Assembly (NCBI RefSeq): GCF_022965805.1
Contig: NC_133101.1
Coordinates: forward strand, 21,972,868 to 22,036,867
DNA: 64,000 nucleotides
Direction: 5' to 3'
DNA from: Primulina eburnea
Lineage: Eukaryota > Streptophyta > Magnoliopsida > Lamiales > Gesneriaceae
The notes below the pieces were generated by a model. That model ran no database searches. It was given only the letters and a program-made list of their open reading frames with translations, and was not told the DNA's origin. The position numbers and the translations under genes were made by a program. Below are positions 1 through 12,961 of the stretch, piece after piece. How positions within the stretch are numbered: the first letter of the stretch is position 1; the number at the start of each line of letters is the position of its first letter.

Positions 1-215
1 TGGGCCAAATTTAAAGAAAATCATAATTTAGAGGGTCAACATGCAATATTTCGAAAGATAAGGGACTTAAGTGCAATTTCTGAATTCTTAAGGATCAAAA
101 ATGCAATTCTCAAAACATGAAGGGCTAAATCAAAATTTTCAAAATAATATATGGATTTATCTGCAATAATTCAAAAATTTGGGGTCAACAATGCAATTTT
201 CAAGAAAAGCTTAAG
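1..215 (+). repeat. Degenerate ~30-bp tandem repeat, AT-rich
   Basis: About seven imperfect units of roughly 30 bp follow one another. Each has the pattern GGG-TCAA-(A)ATGCAA-TTTC-AAAA, for example at 34-62, 63-92, 93-122 and 182-211. No coding frame is supported. A very similar array lies inside the non-coding LTR element at about 42655-42925, so the repeat type seems to belong to gypsy internal regions of this genome. It sits where gag would be expected in the chromovirus that follows. Confidence 0.6.
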
Positions 216-304
216 TCGCAATCTACATATAACTTCGGGAATTAATGATAGTAAATCCTTAAGTTTCAACACGAAAAGATTTAAAAGACGTTTTCTCCGC
301 AGGG

Positions 305-3300
305 AGGATCATCATCCTAGGTGTAGCTACCTACGCATTGCTAGATTCGGGAGCTACACATTCTTTTATATCTGAAACCTTCACCAAAAGACTGAATATT
401 ATTTCTCAAGATATGGGTTTGGGTTTCAAAGATTCTATTCCTTCCGGTGATCAAATGCTCACGTCTAAAATTGTCAAGAATCTGGAGCTTCGTTTATTCA
501 AGGATGTTGTTCGAGCATATCTTATTGTGCTTCATATGCCCGAATTTGATATTATACTTGGGATGGATTGGCTATCAACTAATGGAGCTTCGATTGATTT
601 TAGTCAGCGATCAGTGTCTATTCGACCGCCTAGTGGTAAATCTTTTGTTTTTGAGGCGGCGAGAAACAAGCAAATGCCGCACATCATCTCTTTTCTATGT
701 GCGAGGAAGCTTATTAAGCATGGATGTCAAGCCTTTCTAGCATATGTCACTACCACGCATGCTCCTATCCGTCAGAATATGGAGGATGTCGATATTGTTA
801 GAGATTTTCCTAGCGTCTTTCCCGAAGACGTTTCCGGTATTTCACCCGATCGTGAAGTGGAATTCTCCATTGATCTAATGTCGGGCATTGTTCCTATATC
901 TAAAAGCACCTTATCGTCTAGCACCTGCTGAAATGAAAGAACTAAAAGATAAAATCCAAGAATTGCTAGACAATGGTTTCATTCGCCCTAGTTATTCTCC
1001 ATGGGGCACGCCGGTATTATTTGTGAAGAAGAAGGATGGTAGTATGCATCTATGCATTGATTATCGAGAGCTCAATAGGGTCACCGTCAAGAATATGTAT
1101 CCACTGTCAAGAATTGAAGATTTATTTGACCAGTTGCAAGGAGCATCGATATTTTCCAAGATTGATCTGCGATCTGGATACCATCAATTGAAAGTAAAAG
1201 AGTCAGATGTGCACAAGACGGCTTTTCGCACGAGATATGGGCACTATGAGTTTATGGTCATGCCCTTCGGGTTGACCAATGCGCCAGCGATCTTCATGGA
1301 TCTTATGAATCGCGTATTTCAGCCGTATCTAGATCAATTCATTATAGTCTTCATTGATGACATATTGATCTATTCCAAGAGCAGAGAGGAGCATAGCCGT
1401 CACTTGAGGATCGCACTGCAGGTACTGCAAGACAGAAAACTATATGTAAAGTTCAGTAAGTACGAGTTTTGGCTTGATAGAGTGGTATTCTTAGGCCACA
1501 TCATTTCTAGTGATGGCGTGGAAGTTGATCCGAGTAAAGTGGAAGCAGTGAAAGGATGGCCAGTACCCAAGAGTGTCACTGAGATTTGCAGTTTCTTGGG
1601 ATTATCTAGCTACTATCGCAAGTTTATTCATGAGTTCTCATCTATAGCGGTACCTATGACCACCTTGACAACGAAAAATGCAAAGTTTATTTGGGTACCC
1701 GAGTGTCAAGACAGTTTTGACAAGTTGAAGCAAGCCTTGATATCGGCACCAGTGCTATCTATGCCATCGGGGCAAGGGGAGTATGTTCTTTATACCGACG
1801 CTTCTAAACTTGGTTTGGGCGCAGTTCTGATGCAAAATGATCGAGTTATCGCCTATGCGTCGAGGCAGCTGAAAATTCATGAAAAAAACGACCCTACTCA
1901 TGACCTTGAGCTTGCAGCAGTAGTCTTTGCACTAAAAATTTGGTGACACTACCTTCATGGGGAGAAGTGCAAGATATTCACCGATCATAAAAGTTTGAAA
2001 AACTTCTTCACCCAAAAGGAGTTGAATATGAGACAGCGCAGATGGATTGAATTAGTAAAGGACTACGATTGTGACATTAGCTACCATCCGGGAAAAGCTA
2101 GTGGCTGACGCGTTGAGCAGAAAGGCAGCAATTATCACTCAATTATCACTCAAAAAACCGTTGCAGTCCGAGATACAACGGTTTGAGCTTACAATGTATG
2201 CTATGGGCGAGGCCCCAAGACTTGCCACATTATCAGTCCAGTCGACTTTGAGAGATAGAATTCGAGATGGACAATCCACTGACGAGCAGTTGCAAAAGTT
2301 GAGAGCTAGATGAAGCCAAGGGCCGGAATTTGTATTCAGTGATGGATGGTTTATTTCGATATCGAGATCGTCTATGGGTTCCTAGTGACGATACTTTGAG
2401 ATATCTTATTATGAAGGAAGTCCATGACACACCATACTCCATCCATCCAGGAAGTACGAAGATGTACAAAGACTTGCAGTTGTTATATTTGTGGCCATGC
2501 ATGAAGAGGGACATTCTGAGGTTTGTATCCGAGTGCTTGACTTGTCAGCAAGTCAAGGCAGAGCACCAAAGACCAGCGGGGAAGTTAAAGCCACTCCCTA
2601 TTCTCGAGTGGAAATGAGAAAATATCACTATGGACTTTGTTGTGGGATTGCCAAAGACTGTTAAGGGATTCAATGCTATATGGGTGATAGTTGATCGTCT
2701 TACTAAATCAGTGCATTTTCTACCTATTAAGACGACTTTCACCATGATTCAGTACGCCGACTTGTATACCGAGAGATAGTTCGTCTGCATGGGATTCCTG
2801 TATCAATTGTTTTCGACAGAGATCCGAGATTCACGTCGTCTTTTTGGAAAAGTCTGCATGCATCAATGGGGACCTAGTTATTATTCAGTACAGCATTCCA
2901 TCCTCAGACTGATGGTCAGTCCGAAAGAGTTATACAGATTTTGGAAGATCTACTGCGTGCATGTGTTATTGATTTCCAAGGCAGTTGGGAACCAAAATTA
3001 CCTCTAGTGGAGTTCACCTACAATAATAGCTATCAATCATCAATCGGGATGGCTTCTTTTGAGGAACTTTAAGGAAGAAAATGTAGATCTCCTATTTATT
3101 GGGACGAGGTTGGGGAAAATAGGGAGATTGGTCCGGATGTGATTGAAGAGACTGCCGCGCTTGTGGTCAAAATTTGTGAGAGAATGAAGACTGCAAAAAG
3201 CCGACAAAAGAGTTGTGCAGACAAAAGACGAAGGGACTTAGAGTTTGCAGTGGGCGACCATGTATTTGTGAAAATAGCACCTATGAAGGGTGTTATGCGT

Positions 3301-3670
3301 TTTGGCAAAAAAATCAAGCTAAGTCCAAGATTTATTGGCCCATTCGAGATTTCGGAGAGGATTGGGACACTAGCTTATAGGGTTTGCCACCAGCGCTTTC
3401 AGGAGTTCACAATGTGTTCCATATTTCAATGTTGCGGAAGTACATGTCGAATCCGTCACATGTACTTAATTATGAACCACTTCAACTAACTCCAAACATG
3501 ACCTATGAGGAAAGACCTGTCCAAATCTTGGCTAGGCAAGAAAGGAGATTGCGAAATAAAGTCATTCCAATGGTCAAGTCAAGTGGCTGAATCACTCGAA
3601 AGATGAAGCTACGTGGGAAACCGAGAGGGACTTGAAGAGTCGCTATCCAGATTTATTCGATACGTTCTAA
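305..3670 (+). pseudogene. Ty3/gypsy (Tekay-like chromovirus) pol pseudogene: PR-RT-RNaseH-IN-chromodomain
   Basis: This is the decayed polyprotein of a chromovirus. In order, the remnants are: an aspartic protease (LDSGATHSF, near 338); reverse transcriptase (888-1700, with FIDDIL near 1350); RNase H ([10 protein letters not shown] near 1795); an integrase zinc finger (2440-2550, with CLTCQQ); an integrase core (HPQTDGQSER near 2905); and a C-terminal chromodomain-like stretch ending in SRYPDLFDTF at 3670. Lesions include a one-base frameshift near 903, TGA at 1944-1946, frameshifts near 2099, 2312, 3390 and 3585, TGA at 2615-2617, TAG near 2777 and TAA near 3070. Gag is absent; the repeat array lies upstream. 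The assignment to the Tekay/Del clade rests on the C-terminal motif and on similarity in style to the element at 5924-15496. It cannot encode a working enzyme. Confidence 0.92.
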
Positions 3671-3692
3671 TTTCGAGGATGAAATTTAATTT

Positions 3693-3705
3693 AAGGGGGG
3701 AGGAA
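3693..3705 (+). other. Polypurine tract of the 5'-truncated chromovirus
   Basis: A run of A and G (AAGGGGGGAGGAA) lies between the pol stop codon and the TGTAAGG start of the LTR. This is the normal place for the plus-strand primer of LTR retrotransposons. Confidence 0.85.
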
Positions 3706-3706
3706 T

Positions 3707-5923
3707 TGTAAGGTCCAAAAATTAAGACGACGTAATCCAACTGCATGCAAATCTAGGAACTATGAAAATAAGTAATTAGTTGAATTAATTGCTAAATTAT
3801 TTGTGTGACATGCATGATTTTATATTAAATATGATTTAATTGTCATTTTTGCATAAAACTGTATTTTTAAGGAATATTCACGTTGCGATCGAGGAACGGA
3901 GACCGACGGCTGAAAAACGTAAAATGTTTTTATTAAATAATTGTTCTAATTATTTAAAATATGATTCGGGGTTTTTCTTATTTTTGAAAATAAGGGGTTT
4001 TGAGATGATTTTATATGTCGGGACGTAAATTTTATCGGTGTTGATTTTTCAACAAAAATATGAACTTTTTGACAATCCGACTATTAAATTCACAAAGCTA
4101 ATTTTACTAAAACTATTTTAATATTTTACTTAAATCCTAATTAAGACTAATGGGCCTAAATTGTTGGCTTAATAGGCCTAAAGCCTTGTTAGTAATTAAT
4201 TAGTATATAATATATGTTAAGTCTCCTAAAACCCTACAAAACTACACGCCACTATCTGAAATTTGGACTCCCAAAAACACTTCATACACGATCAAACACA
4301 CACAAATTCCTAAGAAAATCGGTGGAAGCTTCAAGGGAAATTCAAAGCCAAGGGTCTTGCTCCGTTCTTCATCATCGTCAGCGGCTTTTTGTGCGTTAAA
4401 TACGCAAAGGCACGCCTATTATTTCCTTCAAAACATCATCACATCATATTATATTTCTATGCATGAAAATTTTGGAAAAACAACACCCTAAGGATTTTCG
4501 GATTTGTGGCTTATGCTAAACTTTTTGCTTGGTTTTTCCTTCAAAAATCATGTGCTTGTATTGTTAAAGGGGCTGCCATGATCAGGACATGTTTAGACAT
4601 TGTTTTACAGGAGGTTAGGGTCCTAAGATAAGCCACAAACATGCACAAAACCGAACACACACAAAGCTAAAGCAGGTTGCTGTCATGGGGAAGCACGGGG
4701 TTCGGTTCTTGCCTTCACGGCTAGGCATGGTGTTGGCTCCTGTCTAGGGGCTAGCCGGGGTCGTGGGGAAGTCCAGGGTAGAGTCCTAGCCATGCTAGGA
4801 CTTGAGCTAAGGGGTTGGGAGGAGTCCTTGACAGCAAGGACTCCTACCCGAGAGAAGCTAGGGAGGGGCACACAAGTTCTGAGTTGGGTGCAGGCTTGTG
4901 GGCTCGGTCCAGGGGGCCTGGGCTAGGTCAAGTCGAGTCCGTAGGGTCCTAAGTAAGTGCACAACACGTTGGTTCAGTGGTTGGGGTCGTTGGAAGGGGC
5001 CTTGAAGCTAGCACAAGAGTCCTTGTCCAATAAGGACTTCTCGGCTAGTGCAAGTATAAGAAGTATGGTTCGGTTTTGAGAGCTATGGGTGTTTTCCTTG
5101 CGATCTTTGGGTCCAGTAGGGTAATTTAGGATGTTGGTCAAGTTTTGGACCAACATGGTTCGGGGGTAACTCGTGCAAATCAAGAGATGGCTCGGGGTCG
5201 AAGATTTTGAGTCATTAAGGTTTTTTAAACTTGAAAAAAATGAAAAATGGCTCACATGGGTCGAGTCGTGGTTCATAAGGGCTAAAATAATATAAAAAGA
5301 CTAAATTTAGAATATAGGAATTTTATATTAAAGTTTGGGATTTTTTCGGAATTAAAACGCTTTCAAAAACGTCCAATTACAAATTAATTAAAAAGCCTCG
5401 TTTCTAAGCTAAATAAAATTGTGGGAATTTTAATTTAGGCTTAAATAATTATTTGGGACATGTTAGAGTCAATGAAATCAAGAAAACGTCAAAAACGTAA
5501 AATGTCATGTCCAGGAGTAAAACGGTCTTTTTACACCGGAATATTAGTAAACGTCATGGCAGTGTCCTATTTACTGTTTTATATGCTAATATGATTATGT
5601 AACATTTTTATGAATGTTTATATGCTTAAAAATGATTTTTAAATGTTAATGAATCATTAAGGGTTAAATTGGGCATTTAAAAGATATGTTGCATGCTTGG
5701 TTTCAAAATAAAATGATATTATATGCATGTTTTATTAAGTGGTGATAACATGTTGAAGGAAGTGAAGGGATTGTGACTACTATATGTTGGAAATATCGTG
5801 AGGGTTATGGTCCCAGTGGGAGCCCGACGATCGAGTTTCCATGGATACAGATACGAATACGAATATGAATATGTTAATACGTAGGCCAAGACCCAGTTGA
5901 TCGGTGAGAGTGTTGCTGGTATC
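3707..5923 (+). repeat. 3' LTR (first part) of the old chromovirus, interrupted by a nested element
   Basis: The LTR starts TGTAAGGTCC directly after the polypurine tract. Its first 200 bp, including the motif ACTGCATGCAA and an ACGGAGACCG block, match the start of the LTR lying in the opposite direction at 20527-17910. The LTR is split at 5923 by the insertion of the 9.6-kb element and resumes at 15502. There is no plausible gene inside. Confidence 0.85.
5919..5923. other. Target-site duplication GTATC (left)
   Basis: These five bases directly precede the TGTCACG end of the minus-strand element and are repeated exactly at 15497-15501. Confidence 0.93.
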
Positions 5924-7669
5924 TGTCACGCCCCGAGTCCGAAGCGTCGGTGACATCCGGCATTGTTTAACAATTAAATTGAAAACAATAAAGCCTCGTA
6001 TCAAATCAAACCAGTCTTTTTCATAAATGAAATATTGTCTTACAATGACAAAGGAATAAAATACATCAGAGTTTCAAATAGCGGAAACGAAAGAAAAGTA
6101 AAATGTTGGATTCTGATCTTGATCTCCGATTCACCAACCCCAGAAAGCGTTTTGCTCTTCCTCATCCAATTGTCCCTCATTTTTATCTGAAATTTGTAAG
6201 GGGTGAGTGTTTTGGGAAACACTCAGCAAGTGGGGGTCGATCGATTCCAAAGATACATATAGAACTTAGTTTTCTTAAAACATTCGTTTAACAGACTTTC
6301 AAAACGTAATATTCTTAACTTATCAGGACAGAGACAAATCAAATAAATGACCAAATTCATCAGATGATTCAGAACAATTCAGAAACAGATTAACTCGATT
6401 CAGAACAGAACATATTAGAACGGACAGAACACTGTTACTCATCTCCTTTCCATGGTCAAATTGTCCCCAATATGTTAGTCTTCTAAGGGGTGAGGCCAGA
6501 ACATGGTTTTATATCCACCAATGGGGGCCAGACAGAACATGGTTTTATACCCACCAATGGGGGCCAGAACAGAATCACAATTCTCGTCCCATTTCCAATT
6601 CGACTTGTAACAGTGCAGACAGAATTCAGACTTTTCCAGACAGAATTTATCCGAGTTTCAGATTTTAGAATTTCATACTGACACAGCGGAACCAAGAACA
6701 TCGAAGTACGAAAAGAAACATATAATCGATCGAAATTTCAAATTATAATAATCCAAATTTTCGAAAAAAATAGACATGCATATCATGAAATTTTCGAATA
6801 TATATATGCATGGCACCATACGTTATACAAGTTTCAAAATAGAAAGAAACTAATTAACAAAAGCTCACTTACACTTTTCTTAAACGAAGTTCCCTTGCGA
6901 AAATTCGACAGCACTTTGGCGTAACTCCAATACTTTCTCTCTTTGATTGGGCAGCACTTCGACACAGTATTTCCACACTGTAACGCACGAACGAATTTTC
7001 CTTCTTTCCTCTAATATTTCGGCCGAGACTTGGATAGTGAGGGGAGGGCCGAAAATTTTGGAAGAATGAGGGGAGGTGGCCGAGACTTTGGCTTAAATTT
7101 TGGTATCATTTCTCATGCATGTGGTCTAGTATTTATAGACCAAATTGTGCCCCTCCATATACCCCTTGGTCGATCACTTGAGCTCCAAGGAAGACAATTA
7201 TTGTCTTGATAATTCCCATGAGACACCTTGATCATATAAAGGGTCATTTCTTACACCATAATGTTGTCCTTCCCTTAGCTCAAGCCCTTAGCTCCCTTTT
7301 TTGGTCTACTCAAAAGTCATCTCTTGCATCTTTAATTTGTCCAAGGCTTTTAGCTCACCTTTTAGCTCCATTTGTGGTCTTGTTAGGACAAGCTTGGTTG
7401 AGCTTCTTCGAGTTGAAATTTTACGTCCTTGAGCTGGGGTTTTACTTCTCTCGAGCCGATTCTTTGATGGATGTGGTTATTTGCAGCGTGGCTTCTTGTT
7501 GAGCCAATTCTCGAACTTCTTTGAAATCTCTTCTCCGAGTTGAATTAACTGAAAATCTTATTTTCATATTTAAGTTAATAAAATATTCTGATCTTAGATT
7601 AAGCTAAAATTCTAAGTTCATAAATTTATTACCTTATTTACTTTGAATCGAAAATATCGGGTTCTCACA
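5924..7669 (-). repeat. 3' LTR of the Tekay-like element
   Basis: 1,746 bp, TGTCACGCCCCG...GGGTTCTCACA in plus-strand reading, nearly identical to 13753-15496. It contains a TATA box in reverse at 7130-7137 and a short direct repeat of about 35 bp (the AACATGGTTTTATA...CCAATGGGGGCC units at 6509-6565). Open frames of 60-98 codons that recur in both LTRs are judged chance frames. Confidence 0.95.
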
Positions 7670-7680
7670 TCCCTCCCTCC
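7670..7680 (-). other. Polypurine tract of the Tekay-like element
   Basis: On the minus strand GGAGGGAGGGA abuts the 3' LTR, downstream of the pol stop codon at 7720. Confidence 0.85.
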
Positions 7681-7719
7681 TTATTAAAAGTTTCGTCCTC
7701 GAAACTTGCTTTAGCTTGA

Positions 7720-10700
7720 TCATTCAAATAGGTGAGGGTATTGTGACCGCATCTTCTCTTCGAGTTCCCAAGTTGCCTCTCTTTCAGTATGGTTTGACCA
7801 CTGTACTTTGACATATGGGATGGTCCGGTGTCTTAACACTTGGTCTTTAGTGTCCACTATTCGGATAGGGACTTCTTCATATTTGAGTTCCTCGTTCAGA
7901 TTACCTTCGATCATCAGAGGTGTAACTTTAAGTACATGGTTCGGGTCCGGGACATATTTTCGTAGTTGTGAGATGTGGAAAACATTATGTATTCTGGACA
8001 TCTCAGGCGGTAAAGCCAGTCGATAAGCTAAAGTTCCCACCTTGCCCAGTATTTCGAACGGTCCCACATATCTTGGGTTTAACTTGCCGGATTTGCTGAA
8101 CCGAACTACTCCTTTCATGGGAGAGACTTTGACGTAAGCTTTTTCTCCGATCTCTAGTTCCAAAGGCCTTCTTTTCAAATCAGCCCAACTCTTTTGCCTG
8201 TCCTGAGCTGCCTTGAGTCTTTCTTTGATTATGGCTACTTTATCAACAGTTATTTGGATGAGTTCTGGCCCTGTGATAGCTTTTTCTCCGACTTCATCCC
8301 AGTATAAGGGCTATCTACATTTTCGACCATACAGTGCCTCGTACGGAGCCATTTCGATGCTACTGTGGTAGATATTATTGTAGGCAAACTCTATTAATGG
8401 TAATTGCTCACTCCAATTTCCATGAAAATCTAATACACATGCTCTCAACATGTCTTCAAGGGTCTGAATTGTCCTCTCAGTTTGGCCATCAGTCTGAGGA
8501 TGATAGGCCGTGCTGAGCGTAACTTTGGTTCCCATGGCCTTTTGAAAACTTTTCCAAAATCTTGAAACGAATCTTGGATCTCTATCAGACAATATACTTG
8601 CCGGTACTCCATGCAGTTTCACTATATTATCCATATACAGGGTAGCTAACTTATCCAAGTTATAATTCATCCGTACTGGCAAGAAATGGGCAGACTTGGT
8701 AAATCTGTCAATGATTACCCAGATTCCGTCATGACCCTGCCTCGATTTTGGTAACCCGATTACAAAGTCCATGGAGATATTATCCCACTTCCACTCGGGT
8801 ATTTCTAATGGCTGCAGAAGCCCTCCAGGTCGCTGATGTTCCGCCTTGACTTGTTGACAGACTAAACACTTTGCAACAAAGACCGCTACATCTTTCTTCA
8901 TTCCATTCCACCAGCAGTTATTTTTCAAATCCCTGTACATCTTGGTGCTTCCTGGATGCACTGAAAATTTTGATTTATGTGCCTCGGCCATTACCTCCTC
9001 TCGAACTCCATCGAGGTCTGGCACATATAAACGTCCTTTCATCCAGAGTACACCACTTTCGTCAATTTCAAATTCTGGAGCTTTTCCTTCTCGAATTTGT
9101 TTTTTAATTTTAAGGATGGAATTGTCTTGACTCTGCTTCAATTTAATGGTCTCTCGAATGCCTGGTTGTACTGATAGTGAAGATAAGTTCACCCTTCCAG
9201 GATTCCTTCGACTTAATGCATCTGCCACCTTATTTGCCTTTCCCGGGTGGTAATTGATTGACAGGTCGTAGTCCTTGAGAAGTTCCATCCACCTTCTTTG
9301 TCTCATATTCAATTCTTTTTGAGTAAAAATGTACTTGAGACTCTGGTGATCGGTAAAAATTTCACATTTCACTCCATAAAGGTAGTGCCTCCATATTTTA
9401 AGCGCGAACACTACTGCAGCTAACTCCAAATCATGAGTGGGGTAATTCTGCTCATACGGCTTCAATTGCCGTGAGGCATAAGCGATTACCTGACCCTCTT
9501 GCATAAGCACACACCCTAATCCTCCCTTTGAAGCATCACTGTATATGGTAAAATTCTTACCATCCTCGGGAAGAATCAGTACTGGTGTGGATGAGAGTTT
9601 TGTCTTCAGGGTTTCAAAACTCTTTTCACAAGCTTCATTCCAAATGAATTTCGAATTTTTCTGAGTAAGTTTAGTGAGTGGAATGGCTATCGAAGAAAAT
9701 CCTTCCACAAATTTTCTATAGTAGCCTGCTAAACCCAGAAAACTCCTTACTTCAGTCACTGTCTTTGGTTGTGGCCAACCCTTGATTGCTTCTACCTTTT
9801 TAGGGTCTACTGACACCCCTTGCTCTGAGATTATATGACCTAGGAACGCCACACTTTTTAGCCAGAATTCACACTTCTTGAATTTGGCATAGAGTTCTTT
9901 CTCTCGTAATGTTTGCAAAGTGAGACGTAGATGTTCACCATGTTCTTCCTCACTTGGTGAGTACACCAAGATGTCATCTATGAACACTACCACGAACTTG
10001 TCGAGATACGGTTTGAATACCCGGTTCATAAGATCCATGAATGCTGCAGGAGCATTGGTTAGACCAAACGGCATTACCGTACCTTGTCCTAAAAGCAGTC
10101 TTAGGGATATCTTCTGCTTTGACTTTTAACTGATGGTAACCTGATCTGAGATCAAGTTTTGAGAAAACTTTGGCTCCTTTCAGCTGGTCGAAAAGGTCAT
10201 CTATTCTCGGGAGTGGGTACTTATTCTTTATAGTGATCTTGTTCAACTCCCTGTAGTCAATACATAGTCTCATGCTCCCGTCCTTTTTCTTTACGAAAAG
10301 CACTGGGGCTCCCCACGGTGATGCACTGGGGCGAACCTGCTTCTCGTCCAGTAGCTCTTGCAGTTGTTCCTTCAGCTCTTTTAATTCAGCTGGAGCCATT
10401 CGGTATGGTGCTTTAGAGATTGGTGCAGCACCAGGGACCAAATTGATTTCAAATTCTACTTCTCTATCGGGTATCTCTCCCGGTAATTCTTCGGGAAAAA
10501 CGTCTGAAAATTCTTGAACGATTGGAATATCTTCCAACTTTGGGACTTCTTCCTCTTTGACTTCATTAATTACTGCCAGATAAATCTCTTCTCCTCCTTT
10601 TATGGCCTTCCAGGCTTGCGAGGCAGATAACAGAGATTTTCTTTCCTTAGATTTCCCTTGATATACGACTTCTCTCTTTGTCGGATTCTGAAGTCTAATT

Positions 10701-12091
10701 TCTTTCTTCTGACAGTTTACTATGGCATGGTTTTTAGCTAACCAGTCCATTCCAAGAATGATGTCAAACTCCACCATATCGAGTTGAATCAATTCTACTT
10801 CAAACATTTGTTTGCCGATACAAATTTTACAGTTTCGATATACTTTGTGAGTTTCGATTATTTTGCTAGCCGGTGTTGCTACTCTTAGCGGTTCGCTAAG
10901 AATATCATGCTCAAGTTTAAGCTTCTTAGCATATCTTCTAGACACAAACGAATGTGTGGCACCACAATCAAACAAAGCATATGCAGGCATTTTATTGAGT
11001 AAGATGGTACCTGCCACAACTTCGTTGCTATTATCGGCTTCCTCTTGGGTTATGGCATAAACCCGAGCATTCGTCTTGTTTTCATGTTGTTTGTTGGGCC
11101 CCGACCCTTTGTCCTTGTTGTCTGGACAGTCTTTAATTCTATGGCCCACCTTCCCGCACTTGAAACAAGCGCCTGTCTTCCGATAACATTCCCCAATATG
11201 TTTTTGTCGACATGTATCACACCATTTTCCTTCGGTGTTACCAGTACTGCCAGAACTTCCTTTGAAGGACCCTCCTGAATAATTTGGTTTCTTGAACTTG
11301 AGATTATTCTGTGTGGATTGATTGTTCAATGGTCTCTTGTTCTTGTTTTCTTCTTCACGTCGCTTGATATCGGTTTCTGCGCTCATTGCAGCGCCCATCA
11401 AGTCCGCAAAGCTGCTTGGTTTGTATACTGCCAGTGCCGACTGAATTCGGCTGTTGAGTCCCTTCTTGAAACGGTGCATTTTTAGCGGTTCATCTGACAT
11501 GATTGTCGGAACGTAAGTTCCCAAATCGTTGAATTTTGACGTGTACTCCATTACCGTCATATCTGGTGACTGTCTGAAATTCTCAAACTCATTCAGCTTT
11601 TGTAGACGGAACTCGGCCGGATAGTATTGTTTCAGAAATTCTCTCTTAAAGATCTGCCATGTGATTTCCTATACTTCTGCCAAAGATGGCGACACGGTTT
11701 CCCACCATTTCCTAGCTCGATCTTCTAAGAATGGCGTTACGACTTCTACTCTCACTTCTTCCGGTACCTCCAATAGATGTAGTTGTGTTTCAACGTTCTT
11801 GAGCCAGTTGTGATTGACTTCAGGGTCTGGGTTCCCATCAAAAGTTGGAACTCGATTCCTCCTCAGAGATTCGTAGTGATACTTAATACCACGTGGCTGA
11901 GGTTCTTGGGGTGGTTGGATGGCATTGGCCAGTGGATTCACAAATCCTTGTAATGTTGCAGCGACAATAGTTGCTATTGCCATCATATCCTCTTGACTAA
12001 GGTTCACTATGGGTGGTGACGGTGGTGGTGGATTATTGTTTTGGTTGGCATCCCGAGCGTTACGGTTGTTTCGGGGTGGTCTGCCTGCCAT
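7720..12091 (-). pseudogene. gag-pol polyprotein of the Tekay-like element (disabled)
   Basis: One long frame encodes the capsid and enzymes. Order from the ATG at 12091: proline/asparagine-rich N-terminus and retrotransposon gag; zinc knuckle [14 protein letters not shown] (about 11124-11170); protease with FDCGATHSF, where Cys replaces the usual Ser/Thr of the D-S/T-G site; RT with VFIDDIL; RNase H ([10 protein letters not shown]); integrase with HHCC finger (KCLVCQQ), core residues ([23 protein letters not shown]); and a chromodomain-like end (REATWELEEKMRSQYPHLF). Three lesions are seen. TAG at 11669-11671 lies in gag. About 16 bases are missing near 10075-10082 just before MPFGLTNAP, removing the motif normally between RTRYG and MPFG and shifting the frame. 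TAG at 8311-8313 lies in integrase. Without these the frame runs unbroken, so the element died recently. The final chromodomain-like segment places it with Tekay/Del-type chromoviruses. Confidence 0.93.
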
Positions 12092-12246
12092 TTCCTATAA
12101 ACATGTATTTTTTTATTAATTTGTTTGCCATAACATTTAATCAAAGAAATAATTTCATTAATATTGAAAAAGATTTTGCATACAACCAATGACTAAATTA
12201 AATAATCCCAGATACAATCAAAATTTATTCTAGAGTTCTTTTCTCC

Positions 12247-12807
12247 CTATTCATCTAGTACTTCGCCGTCTCCTACCGCCTCGTTAATTTCTTCTTCTTC
12301 CATTGGATTTTCTTCCAATTGCTCCATGAGTTCTTCCATGTTGACCATCTCATTTTGTAGATGCTCGATGTAATTCTGCAGTTGCGTGTTGTGGTGATCA
12401 AGGTTGTTCACTTGGTCTTGCAGTTCTTGTATTGTTGATTGGATCACTTTCTCATCGATTTCTTGTTCTCCAATCTTTTCCTCAAGACGATGTTGAATAC
12501 TGAGAAGGCCATCACTTCGGGTTTGGAGCGTAAGTATCCTATCTTGCGCTTTCTTCAGTTCTTGTTTGGTGATCTCATGATGTCGTTCCGACTCTAGATG
12601 ATAAGCAGCGTATCGTCTGACGTCATCGCGTAATTTCTTTTCCTCAACTCTGGCTTCCCGAAGGTCTTCCCCTATACATATATTGTTTCCATCCAATTGG
12701 TAGTTATCTCTTTCTAGTTTCTCATTTCTTTCTTTTAGTATTTTAATTTCCATCTCTTGCTTTTGAAGTTGACTTTGGAGTTCATTTATAATGTTTTGGT
12801 GATCCAT
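12247..12807 (-). CDS. Extra ORF b: 186-residue coiled-coil protein with acidic tail, upstream of gag
   Basis: An intact frame between ORF a and gag inside the Tekay-like element. Residues 1-160 are almost entirely helical and rich in Glu, Gln, Lys and Leu, with heptad spacing (MDHQNIINELQSQLQKQEME at the start). The last ~25 residues are strongly acidic (NPMEEEEINEAVGDGEVLDE). There is no signal peptide, membrane segment or Cys/His finger. The start is preceded by a T-rich tract and ATTAG|GAAC, which looks like a splice acceptor. The layout resembles ORF a: a coiled coil with a short acidic end, and shared motifs such as LQDQ. The family is not recognised. A role as an oligomerising accessory or structural protein of the particle is a guess. 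Survival of an open frame while gag-pol carries stops suggests real coding use until recently. Confidence 0.75.
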   Translation of the reverse strand: MDHQNIINELQSQLQKQEMEIKILKERNEKLERDNYQLDGNNICIGEDLREARVEEKKLRDDVRRYAAYHLESERHHEITKQELKKAQDRILTLQTRSDGLLSIQHRLEEKIGEQEIDEKVIQSTIQELQDQVNNLDHHNTQLQNYIEHLQNEMVNMEELMEQLEENPMEEEEINEAVGDGEVLDE

Positions 12808-12961
12808 GTAGTGTTCCTAATAAAAAAAAACATTTTCATAAGATATTTTTCAAATTTCAAATATGCAATAATAGAAAGTTTCGAAATAATTTGATACACA
12901 TAATATTTTTCTCGATCACAATTTTATTAAAATCCAGATATTCTATTAAAAATTTGCTAAT

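Noticed and set aside
7206..7502. 98-codon frame repeated at 15033-15329
   Set aside because: Present in both LTRs of the Tekay-like element downstream of nothing that would express it; no domain features.
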